Source: Betaproteobacteria bacterium RIFCSPLOWO2_02_FULL_68_150
Lineage (GTDB): Bacteria > Pseudomonadota > Gammaproteobacteria > Burkholderiales > SG8-39
DNA length: 9,647 bases
Reading direction: 5' to 3'
Assembly: GCA_001771975.1 (NCBI GenBank)
Contig: MERE01000018.1
Span: 1-9,647 of the forward strand
The notes beneath the pieces were generated by a model. It had not been told where the DNA came from. It saw only the letters and a program-made list of their open reading frames with translations, and ran no database searches. Each line of letters begins with the position of its first letter. The first letter of the stretch is position 1. Below are positions 1 through 9,591 of the stretch, piece after piece. Made by a program: the position numbers and the translations under genes.

Positions 1-172
1 CGGCACTCGCTTCCGATGCCGCCACCGCACCCTCGATGCGACCCTTGATCGCCGCCAGCGCATCGATGAAGTGGTTCACCGTGGAGCCCGAGCCGACGCC
101 GACCACCGCGTCCTCGACCACGTGCTTGAGCGCCTCGCGCGCGACCAGCGCCTTCAGTTCGTCCTGGTTCAT
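1..172 (-). CDS. rpiA: Ribose-5-phosphate isomerase A, N-terminal part (runs off the window)
   Basis: Interconverts ribose 5-phosphate and ribulose 5-phosphate in the non-oxidative pentose phosphate pathway, in the cytoplasm. Only the first 57 codons are inside the window; the rest lies beyond base 1. The visible protein opens with MNQDELK and carries VGVGSGST (residues 24-31), the phosphate-binding loop of RpiA, followed by HFIDAL (34-39), KGRIEGAV (43-50) and the SEAS stretch. These align with the start of E. coli RpiA as I remember it (MTQDELK, VGVGTGST, HFIDAL, KGQIEGAV). The start ATG overlaps the lpdA stop as ATGA, and a GAGAAGG Shine-Dalgarno-like stretch lies inside the last lpdA codons, only 2 bases from the ATG. 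RpiA is therefore probably translated by coupling to lpdA as the last known gene of the PDH operon. The family call is firm; completeness of the gene cannot be judged. Confidence 0.93.
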   Translation of the reverse strand, partial: MNQDELKALVAREALKHVVEDAVVGVGSGSTVNHFIDALAAIKGRIEGAVAASEASA

Positions 173-1890
173 CGCCTTCTCGCCGGCGGCAGGTCGGTGC
201 AGACTCCCTCGAACAGTTCCGCCGCCATGCCGATCGATTCGCTCACGGTCGGATGCGGGTGGATGGTCTTGCCGATGTCGGCTGCATCCGCCCCCATCTC
301 CACCGCGAGCGCTAGCTCGCTGATCAGGTCGCCGGCCCCGGTGCCGACGATGCCGCCGCCCACGAGGCGGTGCGTCGCGGCGTCGAACAGGAGCTTGGTG
401 AACCCTTCGTCGCGTGTGTTGGCGATCGCGCGCCCCGACGCCGCCCAGGGAAACTTGGCGACGCCGAGCTTGACGCCGTCTTTCCTCGCCTCGTCTTCGG
501 TGATGCCGACCCACGCCACTTCCGGATCGGTATAGGCCACCGACGGAATCACGCGCGCGTCGAAGTGCGATTTGCGGCCGGCCGCGGCCTCGGCCGCGAC
601 ATGCCCCTCATGCACCGCCTTGTGCGCGAGCATCGGGTGGCGCGCGACGTCGCCGATGGCATAGATGTGCGCGACGTTGGTGCGCAGCTGCGAATCCACC
701 GCGATGAAGCCGCGCTCGTCGACCTGCACGCCCGCGCGCTCGGCGCCGATGCGCCGGCCATTCGGCGTGCGGCCGACCGAAACCAGCACCAGGTCGTAGA
801 GCTGCGGCCCGTTCGGTGCCTGCTCGCCCTCGAACCAGACCTGGACGCCCGCCGGCGTCGCCTCGGCCCTCACGGTCTTCGTCTTCAGCATCAGGTGGTC
901 GAAGCGGCGCGTGTTGAACTTCTGCCACACCGCCACCAGGTCGCGGTCGGCACCGAGCATCAGGCCATCGAGCATCTCGACCACGTCGAGCCGCGCGCCG
1001 AGCGTCGAATAGACCGTGCCCATCTCGAGGCCGATGATGCCGCCGCCGATGACGAGCATGCGCTTGGGCCGGCTGCGCAACTCGAGGGCCCCGGTCGAAT
1101 CGACGATACGCGCGTCCTGCGGCAGGAACGGCAGCTGCGCCGCCTGCGAGCCCGCGGCGATGATGGCGCTGGCAAAACGCACCCGCTTTCCCATCCCGCC
1201 CGCTTCGACCACGAGGTGGTGCGCATCCACGAATGTCCCTACGCCTTGCAGCACCGTCACCTTGCGTGCTTTCGCCATCGACGCGAGGCCGCCGGTGAGC
1301 TTGGCGACGACCTTGTCCTTGAAGCCGCGCAGCCGCTCGAGATCGACCGCCGGCTCCGCGAATGCAATGCCGTGATCGGCCAGTGCGCGCGCCGCATCCA
1401 TGACGGCCGCGGTGTGCAAGAGCGCCTTGGACGGAATGCAGCCGACGTTGAGGCACACGCCGCCGAGCGTCGGATAGCGCTCGACGAGCACGGTTTTCAG
1501 CCCCAGGTCGGCGGCGCGGAACGCCGCCGAGTAGCCTCCGGGTCCGGCACCGAGCACGAGCACGTCGCAGTCCAGGTCGGCGGCGCCGCCGGCCACCGGA
1601 ACCGCCACTTCGGGCGCTGCCGCAGGCGGAGCCGCGAGGGGGCTTGCGCCTGCCTCGAGTTCGAGCGCAAGAATGGCCGAGCCCTCGGAGACCTTATCGC
1701 CAAGCTTGACCGCGATATCCTTCACCACGCCCGCTTCGGGCGACGGAATCTCCATCGTCGCCTTGTCGGATTCGAGCGTGACGAGCGACTGTTCCTTCGC
1801 CACGCGCTCGCCGGGCTTGACCAGAACTTCGATCACCGCGACTTCCTTGAAGTCGCCGATGTCGGGCACCTTGACCGTGATCGTGCTCAC
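169..1890 (-). CDS. lpdA: Dihydrolipoyl dehydrogenase (PDH E3) with N-terminal lipoyl domain
   Basis: Reoxidises dihydrolipoyl groups of the pyruvate dehydrogenase complex with FAD and NAD+. 573 aa, about 100 longer than E. coli Lpd because of an extra lipoyl domain. Residues 1-78 are the lipoyl domain, with the modifiable lysine K43 in ESDKATMEI. An Ala/Pro linker covers about 79-105. The FAD-binding GAGPGG is at 114-119, the redox disulfide is C146/C151 in GGVCLNVGCIPSK, an NAD-binding VIGGGIIGLEMG follows in mid-protein, then the second FAD motif YAIGDVA, and the dimerisation domain with the catalytic pair H546/E551 (HPHPTVSE). All key residues are present. The start is GTG at 1890, which overlaps the aceF stop as GTGA; AGGA lies 7 bases upstream. 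Lipoyl-E3 fusions are known from Neisseria and Ralstonia/Cupriavidus PDH. Its place next to aceE-aceF identifies it as the PDH E3. Confidence 0.97.
   Translation of the reverse strand: MSTITVKVPDIGDFKEVAVIEVLVKPGERVAKEQSLVTLESDKATMEIPSPEAGVVKDIAVKLGDKVSEGSAILALELEAGASPLAAPPAAAPEVAVPVAGGAADLDCDVLVLGAGPGGYSAAFRAADLGLKTVLVERYPTLGGVCLNVGCIPSKALLHTAAVMDAARALADHGIAFAEPAVDLERLRGFKDKVVAKLTGGLASMAKARKVTVLQGVGTFVDAHHLVVEAGGMGKRVRFASAIIAAGSQAAQLPFLPQDARIVDSTGALELRSRPKRMLVIGGGIIGLEMGTVYSTLGARLDVVEMLDGLMLGADRDLVAVWQKFNTRRFDHLMLKTKTVRAEATPAGVQVWFEGEQAPNGPQLYDLVLVSVGRTPNGRRIGAERAGVQVDERGFIAVDSQLRTNVAHIYAIGDVARHPMLAHKAVHEGHVAAEAAAGRKSHFDARVIPSVAYTDPEVAWVGITEDEARKDGVKLGVAKFPWAASGRAIANTRDEGFTKLLFDAATHRLVGGGIVGTGAGDLISELALAVEMGADAADIGKTIHPHPTVSESIGMAAELFEGVCTDLPPARRR
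1745..1863 (-). repeat. Lipoyl-domain direct repeat, copy in lpdA
   Basis: This stretch aligns without gaps to 3061-3179 in aceF at a constant offset of 1316 bases. By eye 104 of 119 bases agree (about 87%), and the segment 1835-1863 is identical to 3151-3179 for 29 bases. It encodes most of the lipoyl domain, from the VPDIGD region through the ESDKATMEI lysine site. Similarity continues less strongly towards GDKVS. Confidence 0.85.
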
Positions 1891-3196
1891 AGCAGGGTCC
1901 TGCGGATGTCGGAGAGGACGTTGGCGAGGTAGGCGGTGAAACGCGCCGCCGAGGCACCGTCGATGACGCGATGATCGTACGACAACGACAGCGGCAGCAT
2001 GAGCCGGGGGGCGAATTCCTTGCCGCTCCACACCGGCCGGAACTGGGACTTGGACACGCCGAGGATCGCCACCTCGGGAGCGTTGATGATCGGCGTGAAG
2101 GCACTGCCGCCGATGCCGCCGAGGCTCGAGATGGAAAAGGTGCCGCCCTGCATGTCGCCGGGCTTGAGTTTTCGCTCGCGCGCGAGCTTCGACACGTCGC
2201 CCAGCTCGCGCGCCAGATCGAACACGCCCTTGCGGTCGGCGTCGCGGATCACCGGAACCACCAGCCCTTCCGGGGTATCCACGGCGACGCCGATGTGGAA
2301 GTACTTCTTGATCACCAGGTTCTCCCCGCCCTTGTCGAGCGAGCTGTTGAACTGCGGGTACTGGCGCAGCGCCGTGACGCAGGCCTTGATCAGAAAGGCG
2401 AGCATCGTGAGCTTGAAGCCCTGCTTCTCCGTTTCCGCGGCGTTCGACTTGCGGAACGTCTCGAGGTCGGTGATGTCGGCTTCGTCGAATTGCGTGACAT
2501 GCGGGATCGAGATCCAGTTGCGATGCAGGTTGGGGCCGGAGAGTTTCTGGATGCGTGCGAGCGGCTTCACTTCGACCGGGCCGAACTTGGCGAAATCGAC
2601 CTCGGGCCAGGGCAGCACGTCGAACGGCAGCGCAGCCGACGGCGCTGGCGCCGCCTTGCCCGGCGCGCCCCCGGCGATCACCCCCTTGACGAACGCCTGC
2701 ACGTCCTCTTTGAGAATGCGTCCTTTGGGGCCGCTGCCCTGCACTCTCGCCAAATCGACGCCGAGTTCGCGCGCGAACAGCCGGATCGAAGGGCTCGCGT
2801 GCGGCTTCGATACGATCGCCTCGCGCGGCTCGCGCGGCACGGGGCGCGGATGCGCAGCCGGTGCGAGCGGCAACTCGGGCGGGGTCGGAGCAGGTTCGGC
2901 AGCGATGCGGGCCGGGCCGGAGGCAGCCGCAGCCGCTGGTGCAGTTTCGTGCGCCGCGGGCGCGGCGCCGCCCGCCTCGAGCATCAGGATCGGCGCTCCC
3001 TGCGACACCTTGTCGCCGACCTTGAGCCTCAGTTCCTTCACCACACCGGCCTCGGGCGACGGAATCTCCATGGTCGCCTTGTCCGATTCCAGCGTGATCA
3101 GCGACTGCTCTTTCGCCACTGCGTCGCCGGGCTTCACCAGCACCTCGATGACCGCGACTTCCTTGAAGTCGCCGATGTCCGGAACCAGGACCTCCT

Positions 3197-3200
<4 letters not shown>
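1887..3200 (-). CDS. aceF: Dihydrolipoamide acetyltransferase (PDH E2)
   Basis: Core subunit of the pyruvate dehydrogenase complex; transfers the acetyl group from its lipoyl arm to CoA. 437 aa with a single lipoyl domain (E. coli AceF has three and is about 630 aa). The lipoyl domain is residues 1-75, with lipoyl-lysine K41 in ESDKATMEI. A flexible Ala/Pro-rich linker is 76-133. The peripheral-subunit-binding domain is about 134-171 (SPSIRLFARELGV, then GSGPKGRILKEDV). The catalytic acyltransferase domain runs from about 205 to the end, with H410 and D414 in the DHRVIDG active-site motif. The start ATG at 3200 overlaps the aceE stop as ATGA. No good Shine-Dalgarno precedes it, so translation probably depends on ribosomes finishing aceE. 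PDH E2 rather than 2-oxoglutarate E2 is supported by the aceE neighbour. Confidence 0.97.
3061..3179 (-). repeat. Lipoyl-domain direct repeat, copy in aceF
   Basis: Partner of the copy at 1745-1863, in the same orientation and about 1.3 kb upstream in the operon. The 15 mismatches seen are mostly third-position changes, as expected for a domain duplication kept under protein-level constraint. Confidence 0.85.
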
Positions 3201-5884
<2,684 letters not shown>

Positions 5885-5890
5885 GACGAT

Positions 5891-5894
5891 CTCC
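5891..5894 (-). promoter_or_regulatory. Ribosome binding site of aceE
   Basis: GGAG on the minus strand, 6 bases before the aceE ATG at 5884. It decides the start, because the frame has no stop between this ATG and folD-antisense sequence and could be over-extended by automatic calling. Confidence 0.75.
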
Positions 5895-5918
5895 GGAATT
5901 TGAGCGGTCGGAATCGGC

Positions 5919-5942
5919 CGCGCGCTCTCGCATGAGCGCGCG
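5919..5942 (-). other. Perfect 9-bp inverted repeat in the predicted aceE leader
   Basis: CGCGCGCTC at 5919-5927 and its exact reverse complement GAGCGCGCG at 5934-5942 flank a 6-base loop. The structure is symmetric on both strands. It lies between the candidate aceE promoter and the aceE ribosome binding site, ending about 24 bases upstream of that site in the mRNA. There is no U-tract after it, so it does not look like an intrinsic terminator. It could be an RNA stem in the leader or a dimeric-protein operator. No motif of a known PDH regulator is recognisable. Confidence 0.55.
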
Positions 5943-5995
5943 AGGCTGCGGCAAAGCTTAATACGCCCGTTCGGGTCGGACAAACCGGCTTGCGC

Positions 5996-6024
5996 ATTGT
6001 AAAATTCGTTTTCGTATCGTGCAA
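5996..6024 (-). promoter_or_regulatory. Candidate sigma70 promoter of the aceE-aceF-lpdA-rpiA operon
   Basis: On the minus strand, -35 TTGCAC (6019-6024) is followed by an exact 17-base, A/T-rich spacer and -10 TACAAT (5996-6001, five of six consensus bases). Transcription would begin near 5989, giving a leader of roughly 105 bases that contains the 9-bp hairpin. The match is clearly better than anything else in this otherwise G+C-rich gap. The start site itself is inferred. Confidence 0.7.
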
Positions 6025-6034
6025 CAGCGAGCGG

Positions 6035-6043
6035 TGCTAGACT
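6035..6043 (+). promoter_or_regulatory. Candidate extended -10 promoter element of folD
   Basis: TGCTAGACT is an extended -10 pattern (TG, one base, then TAGACT, four of six consensus bases). The region 17 bases upstream has no convincing -35. Transcription would start near 6050 and leave a leader of only about 15 bases before the folD ATG. It lies within the likely footprint of polymerase bound at the opposing aceE promoter. Weak, based on pattern only. Confidence 0.35.
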
Positions 6044-6064
6044 CCCGCGCTTTTCGCCATCCCC

Positions 6065-6934
6065 ATGACAGCGAGAATCATCGACGGCAGGGCCCTCGCG
6101 GCATCGGTGCGCGCATCGGTGAAGCAGACCGTGGCCGAGTTGGCGGCAACCGGCGTGCGGCCGTGCCTGGCGGTAATCCTCGCCGGGAACGATCCGGCAT
6201 CGCGCATCTACGTGCGCAACAAGTCGCGCGCGGGAACGCAGGCGGGTGTGCTTTCCGAGTTGCACGAGTTTCCGGAGCAGGTCCCGGAAGCCGCGCTGCT
6301 CGAGCGCATCGGCGCGCTGAACGCCGATCGGCGGGTGCATGGCATCCTGGTGCAGCTGCCGCTGCCGGCGCAGATCCGCGCCGAGCGGGTGCTCGGGGCA
6401 ATCTCTCCGGCCAAGGACGTCGACGGCTTCCATCCGGAAAATCTCGGCGCGCTGGTCGCCGGCCGCCCCGGTTTCGTCCCCTGCACGCCGGCGGGGGTGA
6501 TGATGATGCTCGAGCGCGAAGGCGTGACGCTCGCGGGGCGCCACGCGGTGGTGCTCGGCCGCTCCAACATCGTCGGCAAGCCGATGGCGCTGCTGCTGCT
6601 GCGGCGCGACGCGACGGTCACGATCTGCCACTCGAAGACGCAGCAGCTCTCGGTCCACACCCGCCAGGCCGACATCCTGATCGCTGCCATCGGGCGCGCG
6701 AAATTCGTCACTGCGCAGATGCTGAAACCGGGCGCCTGCGTGATCGACGTGGGAATCAACCGGCTCGACGATGGTTCGCTCTCGGGCGACGTGGATTTTG
6801 CCGCGGCGCAGGAAGTCGCCGGAACGATCACGCCGGTGCCGGGCGGCGTCGGCCCGATGACGGTCGCGATGCTGATCGTCAATACGGTGCGCGCCGCGGC
6901 GCAATCGGTCGCGGGCGGCGGAGAAGAGCGATGA
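6065..6934 (+). CDS. folD: Bifunctional methylenetetrahydrofolate dehydrogenase / methenyl-THF cyclohydrolase
   Basis: Converts 5,10-methylene-THF to 10-formyl-THF through methenyl-THF with NADP+, supplying one-carbon units for purine and formyl-Met synthesis in the cytoplasm. 289 aa, the usual length. The N-terminal catalytic part has Y49 and K53 in YVRNKSRAG, matching E. coli Y52/K56. HGILVQLPLP holds Q97, and KDVDGFHPENLG holds D120, matching E. coli D121. The C-terminal Rossmann domain has VVLGRSNIVGKPMALLL, ADILIAAIGR, VIDVGINR and the family signature PGGVGPMTVAML. The start MTARIIDGRALA matches the family start; no Shine-Dalgarno is visible before it, consistent with a very short leader. 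It diverges from aceE, and its stop overlaps the prlC start as ATGA. Confidence 0.98.
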   Translation: MTARIIDGRALAASVRASVKQTVAELAATGVRPCLAVILAGNDPASRIYVRNKSRAGTQAGVLSELHEFPEQVPEAALLERIGALNADRRVHGILVQLPLPAQIRAERVLGAISPAKDVDGFHPENLGALVAGRPGFVPCTPAGVMMMLEREGVTLAGRHAVVLGRSNIVGKPMALLLLRRDATVTICHSKTQQLSVHTRQADILIAAIGRAKFVTAQMLKPGACVIDVGINRLDDGSLSGDVDFAAAQEVAGTITPVPGGVGPMTVAMLIVNTVRAAAQSVAGGGEER

Positions 6935-8955
6935 ATCCGTTGCTGGATTTTTCCGGCCTGCCGCGGTTCGCCGAGATCCGGCCGGAGCATATCGCCCCCG
7001 CGATCGAACAGCTGATCGACGGCGCCAGGGAAGCGATGGCGCACGCTGCGCAGGCCGAAGCGAGTTGGGACGCGTTCGTCGCTCCCCTGGATGATGCCAA
7101 TGAGCGCCTGGCACGCGCCTGGGGGCAGGTCGTGCACCTGCACGCGGTGCTCGACAGCCCGCAACTGCGCGCCGCGTACAACGAGAACCTGCCCAAGGTG
7201 ACGCGGTACTGGACCGAACTCGGACAGGATCCGCACCTGTTCGCGCGCTACGCTGCGCTGGGCGCCGCGCCCGAGTTCGCGCACTACAATCACGAGCGGC
7301 GCAAGGTGGTGGAAAACGCATTGCGCGACTTTCAACTCGGCGGCGCCGAGCTGCCGCCGGAGAAGAAGAGCCGCTTTGCCGCGATCCAGCAGGAGCTGGC
7401 AGGCGTCTCGGCCAGGTTCGCGGAACACCTGCTCGACGCGACCAACGCCGGCGCGGTGCTGCTGCGCGACCCGGCGCGCCTGGCGGGATTGCCGGACGAC
7501 GCCGTTGCCGCAGCCCGCGAAGCCGCCGCGAACGACGGGCAGGAGGGCTGGAAATTCACCCTCCACATGCCGTCGTGGCTGCCCGCGATGCAATACGCCG
7601 AGGACCGCGCGTTGCGCGAAACCCTCTACCGCCAGAGCGTGACGCGAGCCTCGGAATTCGGCGAGCCGGAGTGGGACAACTCGCCGCTCATCGCCCGGAT
7701 CGTGCGCCTGCGCAACGAAGGCGCGGAGCTGCTCGGCTACCGCAATCACGCCGAGGTCTCGCTGGTGCCGAAAATGGCGCGTACGCCAGGCGAGGTGCTC
7801 GCGTTCCTGCGCGACCTCGCGCGCCGCGCGCGGCCCTTCGCCGAGCGCGACGCCGCCGCGATGCAGGCATTCGCGCGCGCCGAGCTCGGGCTCGAGGCGC
7901 TGCAGGCCTGGGACGTCGCCTTCGTGTCGGAAAGGCTGCGCCAGCGGCATTTCCAGTTTTCCGATCACGAGGTCAAACAGTACTTTCCCGAAACCCAGGT
8001 GGTGCCGGGCATGTTCCGGCTGGTCGAGTCGCTGTATGGCTTGCGCATCGCGCAGGCGAGCGCGCCGCGCTGGCACGACGACGTGCGCTTTTTCGAGCTG
8101 CGTGACGCCTCCGGGGAGCTGATCGGGCAGTTCTATACCGACCTGTACGCGCGCGACACCAAGCGCGGCGGCGCCTGGATGGACGAGGCGATCGCGCGTC
8201 GCCGCAAGAACGGCCGCATCCAGACTCCGGTCGCGCACCTGAACTGCAACTTCGCGCGCCCGGCGGGAGGCAAGCCGGCGCTATTCACGCACGACGACGT
8301 GATCACGCTGTTCCACGAGTTCGGCCACGTGCTGCACCTGCTGCTGACACGCGTCGAGGAACTCGGCGTGTCCGGGCTCTCGGGAGTCGAGTGGGACGCG
8401 GTCGAGCTGCCGAGCCAGTTCATGGAGAATTTCTGCTGGGAATGGGAAGTGATCGCGCCCATGACGCGGCATGTCGATACGGGTGCGTCGATTCCGCGCG
8501 CCCTGTTCGAGCGCATGCTCGCGGCGAAAAATTTCCAGGCCGGAATCGCGATACTGCGCCAGATCGAGTTCGCGCTGTTCGACATGCGGCTGCACTGCGA
8601 GCCCGTTGCCGCCACGGCTGGGCGCGCCCTGGTGCTGCTCGACGAAGTGCGCCGCGAGGTTGCGGTGCTCCTGCCGCCCGAATACAACCGCTTCCCCAAC
8701 AGCTTTGCGCACGTCTTCGCCGGTGGCTATGCGGCCGGCTATTACAGCTACCAGTGGGCCGAAGTACTGTCGGCGGATGCGTACGCCGCGTTCGAGGAAA
8801 GTGGCGTGCTCGACGCGCGCACCGGAGGGCGCTTTCGCGACGAGATCCTCGCCGTGGGCGGCAGCCGCCCCGCAGCGGAATCGTTTCGCGCCTTCCGCGG
8901 CCGCGCGCCGCAGGTCGATGCGCTGCTGCGGCACAATGGTATGATCGCCGCGTAA
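6931..8955 (+). CDS. prlC: Oligopeptidase A, M3-family zinc metallopeptidase
   Basis: Cytoplasmic zinc endopeptidase (also named opdA) that degrades short peptides, including cleaved signal peptides in E. coli. 674 aa, against 680 in E. coli. The zinc motif HEFGH is at residues 462-466. About 25 residues on, SGVEWDAVELPSQFMENF carries the glutamate (E492, in VELPSQ) expected to be the third zinc ligand. Near the C terminus HVFAGGYAAGYYSYQWAEV contains the conserved histidine and tyrosines of the M3 active site. The N terminus (MNPLLDFSGLPRF, then IRPEHIAPAI) matches the family. The start ATG overlaps the folD stop as ATGA, with GGAGAAG 4 bases upstream, so it should have its own ribosome loading as well as coupling to folD. 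The frame stays open upstream through folD, but that part is a shadow. Confidence 0.96.
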   Translation: MNPLLDFSGLPRFAEIRPEHIAPAIEQLIDGAREAMAHAAQAEASWDAFVAPLDDANERLARAWGQVVHLHAVLDSPQLRAAYNENLPKVTRYWTELGQDPHLFARYAALGAAPEFAHYNHERRKVVENALRDFQLGGAELPPEKKSRFAAIQQELAGVSARFAEHLLDATNAGAVLLRDPARLAGLPDDAVAAAREAAANDGQEGWKFTLHMPSWLPAMQYAEDRALRETLYRQSVTRASEFGEPEWDNSPLIARIVRLRNEGAELLGYRNHAEVSLVPKMARTPGEVLAFLRDLARRARPFAERDAAAMQAFARAELGLEALQAWDVAFVSERLRQRHFQFSDHEVKQYFPETQVVPGMFRLVESLYGLRIAQASAPRWHDDVRFFELRDASGELIGQFYTDLYARDTKRGGAWMDEAIARRRKNGRIQTPVAHLNCNFARPAGGKPALFTHDDVITLFHEFGHVLHLLLTRVEELGVSGLSGVEWDAVELPSQFMENFCWEWEVIAPMTRHVDTGASIPRALFERMLAAKNFQAGIAILRQIEFALFDMRLHCEPVAATAGRALVLLDEVRREVAVLLPPEYNRFPNSFAHVFAGGYAAGYYSYQWAEVLSADAYAAFEESGVLDARTGGRFRDEILAVGGSRPAAESFRAFRGRAPQVDALLRHNGMIAA

Positions 8956-8975
8956 GCTGTTCGAGGAGCCTACCG

Positions 8976-9575
8976 ATGCGTACCGTGCTTGCTGCCGCGC
9001 TCTGCATGGCGGCTTTTGCCGCGAGCGCCCAGGTCTACCGCTGGACCGACGACAAGGGGCGGGTCCACGTGACCGACACGCCTCCTCCCGCCTCTGCCAA
9101 GAACGTCCGCAAGAGCGGCGATGGGCCGGCTGCCACCGCGCCGAAGGCGAGTACGCAGGAACCCTTCGTCCTGCAGCAGGCGCGCACCAATTACCCGATT
9201 ACGCTCTACACCGCACCGGGATGCGACGCCTGCGCCGAAGCCCGCAAGCTGCTCAACGCGCGCGGCCTGCCGTTCAGCGAAGTCAGCGTCACCGAGGAAG
9301 CGCAGATTCAGGAGCTGAAGAAGGCGATCGGCAGCGCCTTGGTGCCGGCGATCGTGATCGGCAGCACCGCGCAGCGGGGCTTTGACCCGACCACCTACCA
9401 CGGCCTGCTCGATGCCGCAGGCTACCCGGCGACCGGCGCGCTGCCGCCGCGCAACCAGCCGGAGCCCGTGCCGGCCAAGCCCGATCTGCCAACGGTCAAG
9501 CCGGTCGCCGAGCCGGAGCGCCCGGCCGGCCCCTACGCACCCGGGGCGCCGCCGCCCGCGCCGGCGAAGCAGTGA
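8976..9575 (+). CDS. Exported DUF4124-glutaredoxin-like protein
   Basis: 199 aa. Residues 1-18 form a signal peptide (short basic start, hydrophobic core, ASA before Q19), so the protein is probably periplasmic. Residues about 19-45 form a DUF4124 segment (VYRWTDDKGRVHVTDTPPP), a small domain common at the N terminus of betaproteobacterial exported proteins. Residues about 74-147 form a thioredoxin-fold, glutaredoxin-like domain: ITLYTAPGCDAC with C83 and C86, then LVPAIVIG, where P124 sits at the cis-proline position, then GFDP. The last 50 residues are rich in Pro, Ala and Glu and probably disordered. GAGGAG lies 7 bases before the ATG. Only 20 bases separate it from prlC. The fold and export are well supported; substrate and electron donor are unknown. 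The glutathione contacts are altered (LVP instead of TVP, RGFD instead of GGFD), so thiol-disulfide activity is an inference. Confidence 0.88.
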   Translation: MRTVLAAALCMAAFAASAQVYRWTDDKGRVHVTDTPPPASAKNVRKSGDGPAATAPKASTQEPFVLQQARTNYPITLYTAPGCDACAEARKLLNARGLPFSEVSVTEEAQIQELKKAIGSALVPAIVIGSTAQRGFDPTTYHGLLDAAGYPATGALPPRNQPEPVPAKPDLPTVKPVAEPERPAGPYAPGAPPPAPAKQ

Positions 9576-9591
9576 GCCCTCCGGTCGCGGG

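Noticed and set aside
5919..5942. Hairpin considered as an intrinsic terminator or attenuator
   Set aside because: There is no run of T on either strand after the stem, and it lies in the leader of a strongly predicted operon.
6019..6930. Plus-strand extension of the prlC frame upstream through folD
   Set aside because: It is an Arg/Ala-rich shadow of folD in another frame. Oligopeptidase A homology starts at the ATG at 6931.
5885..7321. Minus-strand extension upstream of aceE, antisense to folD and prlC
   Set aside because: It has no start signal or family resemblance. The frame is open only because G+C-rich genes rarely carry stops on the opposite strand. aceE starts at 5884 with a good ribosome binding site.
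8391..8975. Plus-strand frame continuous with the exported glutaredoxin gene, starting at 8391
   Set aside because: The upstream part is a prlC shadow. The ATG at 8976 has GAGGAG at proper spacing and begins a signal peptide.
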